This document shows, in pieces, positions 41,590-49,745 of a stretch of DNA of 50,910 nucleotides; position 1 is the first letter of the stretch; every line of letters starts with the position of its first letter. Origin of the DNA: an uncultured Ruminiclostridium sp. GTDB lineage: Bacteria; Bacillota; Clostridia; Oscillospirales; Acutalibacteraceae. The DNA lies in contig CABUCM010000019.1 in NCBI GenBank assembly GCA_902490005.1, forward strand, positions 1 through 50,910, read 5' to 3'. Below the pieces are notes generated by a model. It was not told the DNA's origin, made no database searches, and saw nothing but the letters and a program-made list of their open reading frames with translations. A program made the translations under genes and the position numbers.

Positions 41590-42747
41590 ATGACTGAGAT
41601 TTTTATGCCCAAGGCGGGTATGGATATGAAAGAGGGCCGACTGATCCGGTGGCTAAAAGAGGTCGGCGACCCGGTGGAAAAAGACGAACCCATTATGGAG
41701 ATTGAAACCGATAAAATCACCATGGAGGCAGAGGCACCCGGCTCGGGGATCCTGCTGGCGAAAACCGTGGCGGAGGATACCTGGGTCCCTGTTCTTTCGG
41801 TGATCGGTTACATCGGGGAAAAGGGCGAAAAGGCGCCGGAAGCGCCGGCGCCAGCCTCAGAGGCTTCCGCCCCCGCGAATGGGCCGTCCTCCCAGGCGGA
41901 GCCCGCCCCGGAACCGGCGGTTTCCTTTATTCCGCCTTCCGGCGGCCAGGTTTTAGCCACCCCCTACGCGAAGAAAACCGCCCGGGACCAGGGCGTGGAT
42001 TTAAAAGATGTCGCTCCCGCCAGAGCGGACGGCGTTATCCGCGCCGCCGATGTGCTGGCCACGCCGTTGGCCCGGCGGGTGGCCCAGGCCCAGGGGGTGG
42101 ATCTATCCTCCGTGCCCGGCACCGGTTATCACGGCAAGGTGACAAAAAGCGACGTGCTGGCCGCCTCTCGGGCCGGCAGCCTCGCCGCAGCCCAAAGCAT
42201 AAGGGCGGATGTCACCCGCCTGCTGGAGCTTATCAGCCAGTTGAACGAATCCAGGGAGGAACCACTTTCTCTGGACGCGTTTTTCTTAAAGGCCGCCGCC
42301 CTGGCGGTCCGAAAGCTGTCCCTGTGTTCCGCCGCTGACCTCAGCTTTGCCGTATTTGACGGCGGCGAAAAACAGCAGCCTGTTGTTGCAGGTGCCGAAA
42401 CGCTGTCCCTTTCCCGGATTTCTGCACAAATCGGGGAATTGACGCAAAAGGCACTGTCTCATGCCTTATCTTCCGAGGAAGACCACCCGGCGGCTTTCGG
42501 CATCTGCAACATGAGCCCGTTCGGCGTTTACGCCTTTACCCCGGCGCTCCGCTTTGGGGAAACCGCCATTTTCGGCCTGGCCGGCACAGAGGATACTCTC
42601 GCGCTGGATCACGGCCAGGTGGCGGTGCATAAGACCGCCATGGTTTGCCTGGGGTATGACGCCCAGGCCCTGACCGAGGCCCAGGCCGCCCAGCTTTTGG
42701 GCGCCGTAAAGGCTTTATTAGAGACCCCCATGGAGATTCTGCTATGA
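41590..42747 (+). CDS. E2 component with lipoyl domain, two E3-binding-like domains and degenerate acyltransferase domain
   Basis: A 385-residue E2-like protein. Residues 1-80 are a lipoyl domain with lipoylated Lys42 in EIETDKITME. A Pro/Ala linker (82-113) follows. Two peripheral-subunit-binding-like segments are at 122-156 (VLATPYAKKTARDQGVDL) and 156-191 (LATPLARRVAQAQGVDL, then GYHGKVTKSDV). Residues about 205-385 match the catalytic domain in order: VTRLLELISQLN, FFLKAAALAVRKL, FGICNMSPFGVYAF, MVCLGYDAQALTEA. The last one replaces the catalytic HxxxDG: His becomes Ala358, Asp becomes Thr362 and Gly becomes Glu363. About 30 residues at the domain entrance are also missing. It probably still carries the lipoyl arm and binds E3, but should not transfer acyl groups to CoA in the normal way. 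Confidence 0.85.
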   Translation: MTEIFMPKAGMDMKEGRLIRWLKEVGDPVEKDEPIMEIETDKITMEAEAPGSGILLAKTVAEDTWVPVLSVIGYIGEKGEKAPEAPAPASEASAPANGPSSQAEPAPEPAVSFIPPSGGQVLATPYAKKTARDQGVDLKDVAPARADGVIRAADVLATPLARRVAQAQGVDLSSVPGTGYHGKVTKSDVLAASRAGSLAAAQSIRADVTRLLELISQLNESREEPLSLDAFFLKAAALAVRKLSLCSAADLSFAVFDGGEKQQPVVAGAETLSLSRISAQIGELTQKALSHALSSEEDHPAAFGICNMSPFGVYAFTPALRFGETAIFGLAGTEDTLALDHGQVAVHKTAMVCLGYDAQALTEAQAAQLLGAVKALLETPMEILL

Positions 42748-44132
42748 GGAAGCAATATGACGTAGCGGTGATCGGCGGCGGCCCGGCGGGCTATGTGGCC
42801 GCCATCAAGGCCGCCCAGCTGGGCGGCAGGGTGGCCGTGTTTGAAAAAAGCGTGCTGGGAGGCACCTGCTTAAACCGGGGCTGCATCCCCACCAAATGCT
42901 ATCTGAAAACCGCCGAAATCATGGAAGAAATCAGCCAATGCGCCCAGCGCGGAATCGTCGCCGGGCCTAAAGCGGCGGTGGATATGCCCAAGGCGGTGGC
43001 CCATAAAAACGGCGTGGTGAAAAAGCTAACCGACGGCGTCGCCGGGCTGCTGCGCTCCCACAAAATCGACGTATACCACGGCTTTGCCGCTTTGGCCTCT
43101 GAAACCACCCTCACCTGCGGCGGGGAGACCTACGGCTTTCAAAGCGCCCTGCTGTGCGGCGGCTCCAAGCCCACCGTAATCCCCATTCCCGGCGCCGACG
43201 GCAAAAACGTGCTGGACAGCGACGCCCTGCTGGATTTGGAGACTCTGCCCAAACGGCTGGCTATCATCGGGGGCGGCGTAATCGGATGTGAAATGGCGGC
43301 GGCGTTCCATGGGTTCGGCGCGCAGGTCACCATCATCGAGGCCATGGACCGCATCGTTCCCCCCATGGACCCGGAAATCTCCGCCCAGATGAAGAAAACC
43401 TTTCAAAAGAAAGGGGTTCGCGTGCTGACCTCTAAAAAGGTTTCCCGCCTTGAGGAAAGAGGGGAAACCAGCGCCGTCGTCTGCGACGACGGCACCCAGG
43501 TGGAGGCGGATAAAATTTTAATCTGCGTGGGCCGGAGCGCCGACCTGGCGTGCCTAGGCGCCCTGAAGGACCAGATCAAACAGCACCGGGGCAAGGTTGT
43601 GGTGGATGACTTTATGCGCACCAATATTCCCAATATTTACGCTCCCGGGGACATCAATGGCAGGCATATGCTGGCCCACGCCGCCTTTAAGATGGGAGAG
43701 GCCGCGGCCTCATCCGCTATGGGAAAACCGGTTTTCTGCGACCTCAGATATGTGCCTTCCTGTATTTATACCAGTCCCGAGGCCGCCGGCGTCGGCCTTT
43801 CAGAGGACGCCGCCAAGGAACGGTATGGAAAGGAAAACATACTGACCGGCAGGTATTTCTTTCAGTCCAACGGCCGGGCCCTGGCCTGCGGCAAGGGCGA
43901 AGGCTTTGTGAAGGTTGTGGTGGAAAAGAAGTACAAAGAGCTGCTGGGAGTCCATATCTACGGCGGCGACGCCACGGAAATGATCGCGGAAGCGGCGGCC
44001 CTTCTCCACGCGGAGGTCCCCGCCGACGAAATCGCCGATATGATCCACGCCCATCCCACCTATTCCGAGGCCTTTATGGAGGCCTGCGCCGCGGCCTTGG
44101 GCCGGTGCATTCATTTACCCGCCAGCCATTGA
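42744..44132 (+). CDS. lpdA: Dihydrolipoyl dehydrogenase (E3)
   Basis: A 462-residue class I pyridine nucleotide disulfide oxidoreductase. FAD loop VIGGGPAGYVAA at 9-20, redox pair in GGTCLNRGCIPTK (Cys42, Cys47), NAD loop LAIIGGGVIGCEMA, YAPGDINGR, and the C-terminal active base HAHPTYSEAFMEA. It reoxidises the dihydrolipoyl group on E2 with NAD. Lacks any N-terminal lipoyl domain. ATG 42744 overlaps the E2 stop (ATGA), so the two are coupled. It ends the operon and is followed by a strong terminator. All catalytic residues seem intact, in contrast to the E2. Confidence 0.95.
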   Translation: MRKQYDVAVIGGGPAGYVAAIKAAQLGGRVAVFEKSVLGGTCLNRGCIPTKCYLKTAEIMEEISQCAQRGIVAGPKAAVDMPKAVAHKNGVVKKLTDGVAGLLRSHKIDVYHGFAALASETTLTCGGETYGFQSALLCGGSKPTVIPIPGADGKNVLDSDALLDLETLPKRLAIIGGGVIGCEMAAAFHGFGAQVTIIEAMDRIVPPMDPEISAQMKKTFQKKGVRVLTSKKVSRLEERGETSAVVCDDGTQVEADKILICVGRSADLACLGALKDQIKQHRGKVVVDDFMRTNIPNIYAPGDINGRHMLAHAAFKMGEAAASSAMGKPVFCDLRYVPSCIYTSPEAAGVGLSEDAAKERYGKENILTGRYFFQSNGRALACGKGEGFVKVVVEKKYKELLGVHIYGGDATEMIAEAAALLHAEVPADEIADMIHAHPTYSEAFMEACAAALGRCIHLPASH

Positions 44133-44206
44133 CCAAATTATTATGTTATCAACCAGTTCATTTGATTTATCTTTCATAAAACCCAAAAGAGGGCGCGCGC
44201 CCTCGC

Positions 44207-44245
44207 CCAAAAGGCCGTTGGAGAAAATCTCCAACGGCCTTTTGG
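44207..44245 (+). terminator. Terminator of the E1-E2-E3 operon
   Basis: A perfect 18-bp stem (CCAAAAGGCCGTTGGAGA and its complement) with a 3-base loop, followed by CGTTTTG, 74 bases after the E3 stop. Confidence 0.92.
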
Positions 44246-44535
44246 CGTTTTGACGGCACGCTTCAGCAGGATAAAACCCCGGTTTCACCGGGAAGGGTAA
44301 AATGTTTCGCAAAAGGCTTCCCGTAGGAAGCTGCCGCCTCAGGCGGTGAAAAAAGCAATCTCGCAATATAAGAAATATTGTGGGGCGTTGCCGGTTTAAC
44401 GGCGGCAGCGCGTGTATCGCGATGATAATATTTCAGCGTCCCTTGCAGGCTGAGCCCGTATTATGTTTCTAGGGCTTTTTATACCTTTGGCTTTCCGGAG
44501 GTTTTGATTTTGAATATCCCCGCTAAAAAACCAAT

Positions 44536-44563
44536 GCCGCGGATAAGAAATCCTATCCGCGGC
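44536..44563 (-). terminator. Terminator of the AEC-transporter operon
   Basis: A 10-bp perfect stem (GCCGCGGATA and its complement), 8-base loop. On the minus strand TTTTTT follows about 5 bases after the stem. It lies 85 bases beyond the transporter stop. Confidence 0.75.
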
Positions 44564-44647
44564 GATCTATGATAAAGCGTAGGCGCGCGCACCCCCCGCT
44601 TTTCTATACTATGACGATCTTGGAAAGGGGGTACTAAAAAATTCCGG

Positions 44648-45580
44648 TCAAACGCCGTAAAGCGCCTGAACCGCCACACAGAAAAGAGGCATGGTCAAAA
44701 TGGACAGCAGGGTGGAAAACGCCACTGTTTTCGCCGCCAGCGTGGTATCGTGCCGGAACCGGGCGGCAAAAATCGGCGTCAGCCCCGCGCTGGGGGCGCA
44801 AAACTGAATGATAGAAGAAGCCATCGGGACATAATCCTGCCGGAACAGGAACAAAACGCCCAGCAGCACCCCTGGAATAATTAGCAGCCGGAGGGCGGCG
44901 GCCCCATAAAGGGCCTTTTCCTTGAAAATCTCCAGCAGCTTGGTTCTCGAAATAAACACGCCGATGCAAATCATCGCCAGGGGGGTGTTCAGATCCGCTA
45001 AAAAACCAACCACTGATTGGAACGGGTCCGGAAGCCTCCAGGAAAACAGCAGCAGCGGCAGGCCGATATATACGCCTATTGTCCCGGGGTTCAGAAAGAC
45101 CTTGCGGATAGAGATCCGTTCCCCTTCTTTCCCCATCACCACAAAACCCACCGTCCACATCGCCACGGTGATAATGGTATTGATGATCGCCGCATACACC
45201 ATGCCCCGCTCTCCCAGGATCTCCTGGACCATGGGGAACCCCATAAACCCGCAGTTGGAAAACATGGCGCCGAATTTCAGCACCTGCTTTCGCCCGTCTG
45301 GTTCTTTATTGAAGCAAAATTTTACGATGACCACGGCGGCCAAAACATACGCCAGGCCGGCGATCACCGTAAACCATAAATTCCCCGCGGGAATCTGTGA
45401 TTTATCCACTTGAAAAGCGTTGATGATGACGCAGGGCACCACCACGTTCAGCAAAAGAAAATTCATCTGGTCCGTTCCGGTGTCCGTAATGATCTTTTTT
45501 CTGCCAAGGATAAAGCCCACGCTCATCAGAAGAAACAAAATCAGCACCTTCATGGCCACCGATAAAAAGTTCCCTATCAT
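44648..45580 (-). CDS. AEC-family (auxin efflux carrier-like) transporter
   Basis: A 310-residue membrane protein with about ten helices. It opens VAMKVLILFLLMSVGFILGRKK and has the discontinuous-helix motif FSNCGFMGFPMVQ, both typical of AEC permeases; NTPLAMICIGVFIS is the matching C-terminal crossover. Bacterial AEC proteins export or import organic acids such as malate or malonate. The start ATG 45580 has only a weak GGGGA ribosome site. It is the last gene of a three-gene minus-strand operon behind two small membrane proteins, 19 bases after the second of these. Substrate is unknown, although an organic-acid end product of the neighbouring catabolic loci is a sensible guess. Confidence 0.9.
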   Translation of the reverse strand: MIGNFLSVAMKVLILFLLMSVGFILGRKKIITDTGTDQMNFLLLNVVVPCVIINAFQVDKSQIPAGNLWFTVIAGLAYVLAAVVIVKFCFNKEPDGRKQVLKFGAMFSNCGFMGFPMVQEILGERGMVYAAIINTIITVAMWTVGFVVMGKEGERISIRKVFLNPGTIGVYIGLPLLLFSWRLPDPFQSVVGFLADLNTPLAMICIGVFISRTKLLEIFKEKALYGAAALRLLIIPGVLLGVLFLFRQDYVPMASSIIQFCAPSAGLTPIFAARFRHDTTLAAKTVAFSTLLSILTMPLFCVAVQALYGV

Positions 45581-45599
45581 ATTTTATCCCCAATGCCGC

Positions 45600-45878
45600 T
45601 TATTCTTCGGTATCGTCCTCTTCCCCATCTTTTTTCTTCTGCCGGAAGAAAACCAAACCGGTAACGATCAAGGCCACCGCCATGACACCCCTGAAAATCC
45701 ATCCGTAAGCGCCGGCAAACAGGTCGGCCTGGGGCATTAGCGCGTCCGCAAGCCACCAAGCCCCCATAAACAGGAAAATGCCTCCCGCGAATACAAACAC
45801 CCGGTTTTCCTTTCGCAGCTTCCAAATTAAAATCAGGCCGATGAGAAACCACATGCCCGCGTAAACATACTGCATCAT
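45600..45878 (-). CDS. Small membrane protein (92 aa), function unknown
   Basis: A 92-residue protein with three hydrophobic segments: MWFLIGLILIW, FVFAGGIFLFMGAWWLA and MAVALIVTGLVFF. It ends in a charged RQKKKDGEEDD tail. I do not recognise a family. Its ATG overlaps the stop of the upstream small membrane protein, and both start with an aromatic-rich helix, so they may form a hetero-oligomer or be accessory subunits for the AEC transporter that follows. It is real rather than a shadow: coupled start, membrane-protein composition, and no competing gene. Confidence 0.7.
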   Translation of the reverse strand: MMQYVYAGMWFLIGLILIWKLRKENRVFVFAGGIFLFMGAWWLADALMPQADLFAGAYGWIFRGVMAVALIVTGLVFFRQKKKDGEEDDTEE

Positions 45879-46231
45879 TTTTCCGCCTTTTCATCCTTTT
45901 TCTCAGCGCCGTTCTCTTGGGGCGGCGCGTCCTCAGCCTTTACCGCCAATTCCCGCTCTTTTTTTTCATCCCGTTTCTGCCGCCAGTAATACACGTAGAT
46001 TTTATAAAACAAATATCCGGCGAAAAGGATGATCCCCACATGGTGGACCCAAATCATAAAATCCGCATAGGGCCAAATAGCGGAGACCAGCGTATTAAAC
46101 AGGGTCCAGGCGCCCTCAAACAGAAAGTAAAAAGAAATCGCCTGGTAAAAAGGGAACTTTCTCAGGGGCGGCGTAAATAATATCGTCGCCACCGCAAAGC
46201 ACACCAGGCTGGTAATAATGGGAATCCACAT
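45875..46231 (-). CDS. Small membrane protein (118 aa), function unknown
   Basis: A 118-residue protein with three hydrophobic segments (IITSLVCFAVATILF, AISFYFLFEGAWTLF and HHVGIILFAGYLFYKIYVYYW). A long Lys/Glu-rich cytoplasmic tail of about 35 residues follows. No family recognised. GATTGGAGGAATC lies upstream of ATG 46231, and a near-consensus promoter is 50 bases further. It is the first gene of the operon and overlaps the next small gene by 4 bases. The FLFEGAWTLF here and FLFMGAWWLA in its neighbour look alike, which hints at a duplicated pair. Confidence 0.72.
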   Translation of the reverse strand: MWIPIITSLVCFAVATILFTPPLRKFPFYQAISFYFLFEGAWTLFNTLVSAIWPYADFMIWVHHVGIILFAGYLFYKIYVYYWRQKRDEKKERELAVKAEDAPPQENGAEKKDEKAEK

Positions 46232-46280
46232 GGTTAGATTCCTCCAATCACTGTTAATTTTCCGATCGATATCTAGAATA

Positions 46281-46309
46281 AGTATAATTCACCTGGAAAA
46301 TGAAGTCAA
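46281..46309 (-). promoter_or_regulatory. Promoter of the small-membrane-protein / AEC operon
   Basis: Minus strand TTGACT (46304-46309), 17-base spacer, TATACT (46281-46286), about 50 bases before the first start codon. Confidence 0.85.
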
Positions 46310-46388
46310 GGCGGTGAAATAAACAAAGATGATCTATCTTTATTGATTATTCCCGGTTTTAGCCCGGCTTAACGCTATGAAGGAAAAA

Positions 46389-46414
46389 GCCCCGCCGGCT
46401 AATACCGGCGGGGC
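46389..46414 (-). terminator. Terminator of the second FGGY kinase gene
   Basis: A perfect 10-bp GC stem (GCCCCGCCGG and its complement), 6-base loop; on the minus strand TTTTT follows immediately. It lies 84 bases after the kinase stop. Confidence 0.88.
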
Positions 46415-46497
46415 CCTCAAAAATTTTAACCGCTGAAAAACGGCCGGAAATTCTTCCGAAAAGGCTTTCCACAGAAGCCGCCCAAAACCAGCGATGC

Positions 46498-48093
46498 TTA
46501 CAGCAGGTTATCCACCGCCGCCCGCTGGGCCGCAAGGCCCTTTTGATACCGCTCCATAAACGCGGCGAAGCCTTCCACATCCTTGGCGTCGGGAGCCATA
46601 CGCTCGCCGGCGTTGCCCGCGAACACCTTGCTGTTCAGGTAATCCTCCAGCGCCTCGCCCTTCTGCTCCGCCAAATAGGCCGCCAGCAGGGCCACGCCCC
46701 AGGCGCCGCCTTCTCCGGCGGTTTCCATCACCGCCACAGGGATATTCATGGCGCCCGCCATCAGCCGCTGGCCCACGCCCTTGGTCTTAAACAGGCCGCC
46801 GTGGCCCATCAGTACATCCAGCTGGACTTTTTCCTGGTCGGTTAGAATATTCATGCCGATCCGCAGGGAAGCCATGGTGGAAAACAGCTGGGCTCTGAAG
46901 AAGTTAGCCAGCGTCATGCGGCTGTCAGGGGTGCGGACAAACATGGGACAGCCTTTATCAAACCCGGTAATCGGTTCGCCGGAAACATAGTTGTAGGAAA
47001 GCAGGCCGCCGCAGTCGGCGTCGCCCTCCAAAGCCTTGTAATACAGGGAATCATAAACCACCGGCTTTTTGGTGTCGCCGCCCAGCAGCTCGGAAACCTC
47101 CCGGAACAGGGAAACCCAGGCGTCCAGGTCGGAGGTGCAGTTGTTGCAGTGCACCATGGCCGCCGGCTTGCCGGCGGGAGTCATTACCATATCGATTTCC
47201 GGATACACCTTGGAAAGGTCCTTATCCAGCACAATCATAGCGAACACAGAGGTTCCCGCGGAAACGTTGCCGGTATGCTCCGCCACGCTGTTGGTGGCTA
47301 CCATTCCGGTGCCCGCGTCGCCTTCCGGCGGGCACAGCATGACCCCGGCCTCAAATTTTCCGGTGGGATCCAGCAGCTTGGCGCCTTCTTCCGTCAGGGT
47401 GCCGGCCTGCTGGCCCGCTACCAAAACCTCAGGCAGAATATCGCCCAGCCTCCAACTGTAGCCGTCCTTGGCCACTAAGGCGTCAAAGGTCTCCATCATG
47501 CCCTTGTGGTAGGTCTTGGTGACGCTGTCGATGGGGAACATACCCGAGGCGTCGCCTACGCTGATTACCTTTTTACCGGTAAGCTTCCAATGCACATAGC
47601 CGGACAGGGTGGTGATAAAGTCTACATCCTTCACGTGGGCCTCGTGGTCCAGCATGGCCTGGTACAGATGGGCCACGCTCCACCGCAAAGGCATATTGAA
47701 GTTGAATTTCCCGGACAGCAGCTTGGCAGCCTCCTCAGCGGAGGTGTTTCTCCAGGTGCGGAACGGGCAAAGCTGGTTGCCGTCCTTGTCAAACGCCAGA
47801 TAGCCGTGCATCATGGCGGAAATGCCCATAGAGGCCACCTTCGTCAGGGCGGCGCCGTATTTTTCATTTACGTCCTTGGCCAGCTCCCGGAAGCTTTCCT
47901 GCACGCCGGCCCAAACCTCGTCCAGATGATAGGTCCAATAACCGCCCTCTAACCGGTTTTCCCAATTATAGCCGCCGGAGGCGATGGGCGCGTAGGTATT
48001 ATCGATCAGAACCGCCTTAATACGGGTGGACCCCAGCTCCATGCCGAGGAACACCTCGCCGTTTTCAATTTTCCGCTTCATTTCCTGATTCAT
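46498..48093 (-). CDS. FGGY-family carbohydrate kinase (second)
   Basis: A 531-residue FGGY kinase. It has FLGMELGSTRIKAVLID (phosphate 1), GISAMMHGYLAFD (substrate loop; MMHG where xylulokinases have MQG), RTWRNTSAEEA, GDASGMFPID, NVSAGTSVFAMI and LMGHGGLFKTKGVGQRLMAGAM. The last is the family's C-terminal GGLF/K-x-x-x-Q signature. The long N-terminal half and TWRN suggest a ribulokinase- or L-xylulose-kinase-like or tetrulose-kinase-like enzyme rather than a standard XylB. The start at 48093 has AAGGGAAGGATC upstream. It stands alone, diverging from a ROK regulator, with a dedicated terminator. Confidence 0.85.
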   Translation of the reverse strand: MNQEMKRKIENGEVFLGMELGSTRIKAVLIDNTYAPIASGGYNWENRLEGGYWTYHLDEVWAGVQESFRELAKDVNEKYGAALTKVASMGISAMMHGYLAFDKDGNQLCPFRTWRNTSAEEAAKLLSGKFNFNMPLRWSVAHLYQAMLDHEAHVKDVDFITTLSGYVHWKLTGKKVISVGDASGMFPIDSVTKTYHKGMMETFDALVAKDGYSWRLGDILPEVLVAGQQAGTLTEEGAKLLDPTGKFEAGVMLCPPEGDAGTGMVATNSVAEHTGNVSAGTSVFAMIVLDKDLSKVYPEIDMVMTPAGKPAAMVHCNNCTSDLDAWVSLFREVSELLGGDTKKPVVYDSLYYKALEGDADCGGLLSYNYVSGEPITGFDKGCPMFVRTPDSRMTLANFFRAQLFSTMASLRIGMNILTDQEKVQLDVLMGHGGLFKTKGVGQRLMAGAMNIPVAVMETAGEGGAWGVALLAAYLAEQKGEALEDYLNSKVFAGNAGERMAPDAKDVEGFAAFMERYQKGLAAQRAAVDNLL

Positions 48094-48196
48094 GATGATC
48101 CTTCCCTTCTGTCAGTGAATTTAGCCGGAATACCGGAATCGCCCGGCTGCCGGCGTTTTTATGCCAAAGGTTCCCGGTACCCTGCAGTTTGCCTTT

Positions 48197-48206
48197 ATTA
48201 TAGCAT
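48197..48206 (-). promoter_or_regulatory. Extended -10 promoter of the second FGGY kinase gene
   Basis: Minus strand TGCTATAAT (TG-N-TATAAT) with TATAAT at 48197-48202. The -35 is poor. Start near 48190 gives a leader of about 97 bases. Confidence 0.55.
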
Positions 48207-48442
48207 GTCTCCGGGCAAAAATCACTATAGATTTCTTGCGATTCTGAAAATTCTATCCCCCTATTGTCCCCAGCGCCCACGGGCACCTTTGGGCATAGGG
48301 CCCCCGCTGAAAAATTTTCCCTCTTGCTTGGAAAAAACTCTAAAAATTGAAATAGATTTTCATTTTTCCAGGATTATTTTCCGCCTTTATGGAATTTATC
48401 GCGGATATTCGGCCTGATTGTTCTTTTCTTTTTCTAAATTAA

Positions 48443-48471
48443 TTGTTTATTATTTAAAAATGTGTTATGAT
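48443..48471 (+). promoter_or_regulatory. Promoter of the ROK regulator gene
   Basis: TTGTTT (48443-48448), 17-base spacer, TATGAT (48466-48471). The spacer contains TTATTTAAA (48450-48458), the same half-site as in the palindrome at 50863-50885, which suggests autoregulation. Confidence 0.65.
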
Positions 48472-48502
48472 AAAAATAATTTGGGGAAAGAGGGATCCTA
48501 GT

Positions 48503-49621
48503 ATGCGGATGAGCTCCAGTATTAAAAAAATAAACCACAGTAAAATATATCATTTAATTTACAAGGAGCCGGATGGCGTCAGCAAACAGGAGATCATGCG
48601 CCGGCTGGGGCTTTCCCTGCCCACCGTGACCCAAAAGCTGGAGGAACTGCAGCAGGAGGGCCTGGTGAGAGACGCGGGCGCCGCCGACAGCACCGGCGGG
48701 CGCCGGGCCAGGGCTTTTTCCATTATAAAGGACGCCCGCCTGGCGGTGGGCCTGGATATCAACCAGGATTACTATACCGCCGTCCTGGTGGACCTGCTGG
48801 GGAATGTTATCCGCAGCAAAAAGCAAAGCTTTCCCTTTTCCCAGACCGATGGCTACTACCGGGAGATCGCCGCCGCCGTTACCGGGCTGATCGATTCGGC
48901 CCATGCCAGCCACGAAAAAATCCTGGGCGTGGGCATGGGCGTCCCCGGGCTGATTACCAAGAACCGGGAGCGGGTTTTTTACGGCAAAATTTTGGGTTTT
49001 GAGGGCGCCACATGCCAGGAGTTTTCCAAATATATCCCCTTCCCCTGCGTATTTTTCAACGACGCCAAGGCCGCCGGCTTTGCCGAGCTTTGGAACCGCT
49101 CCGACTTGACCGACGCTTTTTATATCCTGCTGAGCAATCATGTGGGCGGCGCCATGATTCGGAACCACCAGGTGGAACTGGGGGAGAACACCCGCGCCGG
49201 CGAAATCGGCCACATGACGGTCATCCCCTTCGGCAAATCCTGTTACTGCGGAAAGGCGGGCTGTTTAGAGCCCTATTGCTCCTCCACGGTGCTGTCGGAC
49301 CTTGCCGCGGGAGATTTGGATCTCTTTTTCCGCCTGCTGCGCAGCGGGGACCCTGTGGTAAAAAACGCCTGGGAGGAATATTTATATTTCCTATCCATGG
49401 CTATCAACAACATCAATATGCTGTTGGACTGCCCTGTCATTTTAGGCGGCAGCGTCGGCGCTTATCTGGAGGAATCCATGGCGCGGCTGCGCAGGCTGGC
49501 CCGTGGCCGAAATTCTTTTTCCGACGACGCGGATTATCTTATGTCCTGTCAATACACGGTGGAGCCTATCGCCGCCGGCGCGGCGCTTCCCTTTATCGAC
49601 GAGTTCATCCGCACGATTTGA
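48503..49621 (+). CDS. ROK-family transcriptional regulator (NagC/XylR type)
   Basis: A 372-residue ROK repressor. The N-terminal HTH has VSKQEIMRRLGLSLPTVTQKLEEL. The sugar-kinase-like domain has LAVGLDINQDYYTAVLVDL, VGMGVPGLI, FNDAKAAGFAE, and the ROK signature IGHMTVIPFGK then CYCGKAGCLE with the zinc-binding Cys cluster. ATG 48503 is preferred over an upstream frame extension because AAAGAGGG at 48487-48494 is well spaced and the longer reading starts inside the promoter. It probably represses the kinase on its left and the alcohol dehydrogenase on its right, released by a sugar or polyol. Confidence 0.93.
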   Translation: MRMSSSIKKINHSKIYHLIYKEPDGVSKQEIMRRLGLSLPTVTQKLEELQQEGLVRDAGAADSTGGRRARAFSIIKDARLAVGLDINQDYYTAVLVDLLGNVIRSKKQSFPFSQTDGYYREIAAAVTGLIDSAHASHEKILGVGMGVPGLITKNRERVFYGKILGFEGATCQEFSKYIPFPCVFFNDAKAAGFAELWNRSDLTDAFYILLSNHVGGAMIRNHQVELGENTRAGEIGHMTVIPFGKSCYCGKAGCLEPYCSSTVLSDLAAGDLDLFFRLLRSGDPVVKNAWEEYLYFLSMAINNINMLLDCPVILGGSVGAYLEESMARLRRLARGRNSFSDDADYLMSCQYTVEPIAAGAALPFIDEFIRTI

Positions 49622-49693
49622 CCGCCCCGGTGTTTTCACCTGGCGGCGGGCGCGGCGGCCGGCAGAACCCACCCTATCCCTTTTTATAATCAA

Positions 49694-49735
49694 AAAGCGG
49701 CCAAAGAACCAATTTCTTTGGCCGCTTTCTTTTTG
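49694..49735 (+). terminator. Terminator of the ROK gene (probably bidirectional)
   Basis: A 14-bp perfect stem (AAAGCGGCCAAAGA and its complement) with a 7-base loop, followed by CTTTTTGTT on the plus strand. It sits between the convergent ROK and alcohol dehydrogenase genes. Confidence 0.9.
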
Positions 49736-49745
49736 TTATGTTTTT

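Larger units (their letters stand above)
44133..44647. other. 515-base gene-free stretch with many short hairpins
   Basis: Besides two terminators, 44270-44480 holds a chain of small inverted repeats: CCCGGTTTCACCGGG, GCTTCC/GGAAGC with a competing GGGAAG/CTTCCC pairing, CCGCC/GGCGG, GCAATAT/ATATTG, and AGCCC/GGGCT followed by a T run near 44477. No open frame with a ribosome site. It could be a structured RNA or a worn-out repeat element; I do not recognise the class. Confidence 0.4.
48094..48502. other. 409-base divergent control region between FGGY kinase and ROK regulator
   Basis: No gene. It contains promoters for both directions. The kinase leader (about 100 bases) has a GC hairpin (AGCCG/CGGCT near 48122-48155). 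The segment 48240-48420 shows nothing I can name. Confidence 0.6.

Noticed and set aside
48554..49213. 219-codon open frame on the minus strand
   Set aside because: Antisense to the ROK regulator, which has clear HTH and Cys-cluster motifs.
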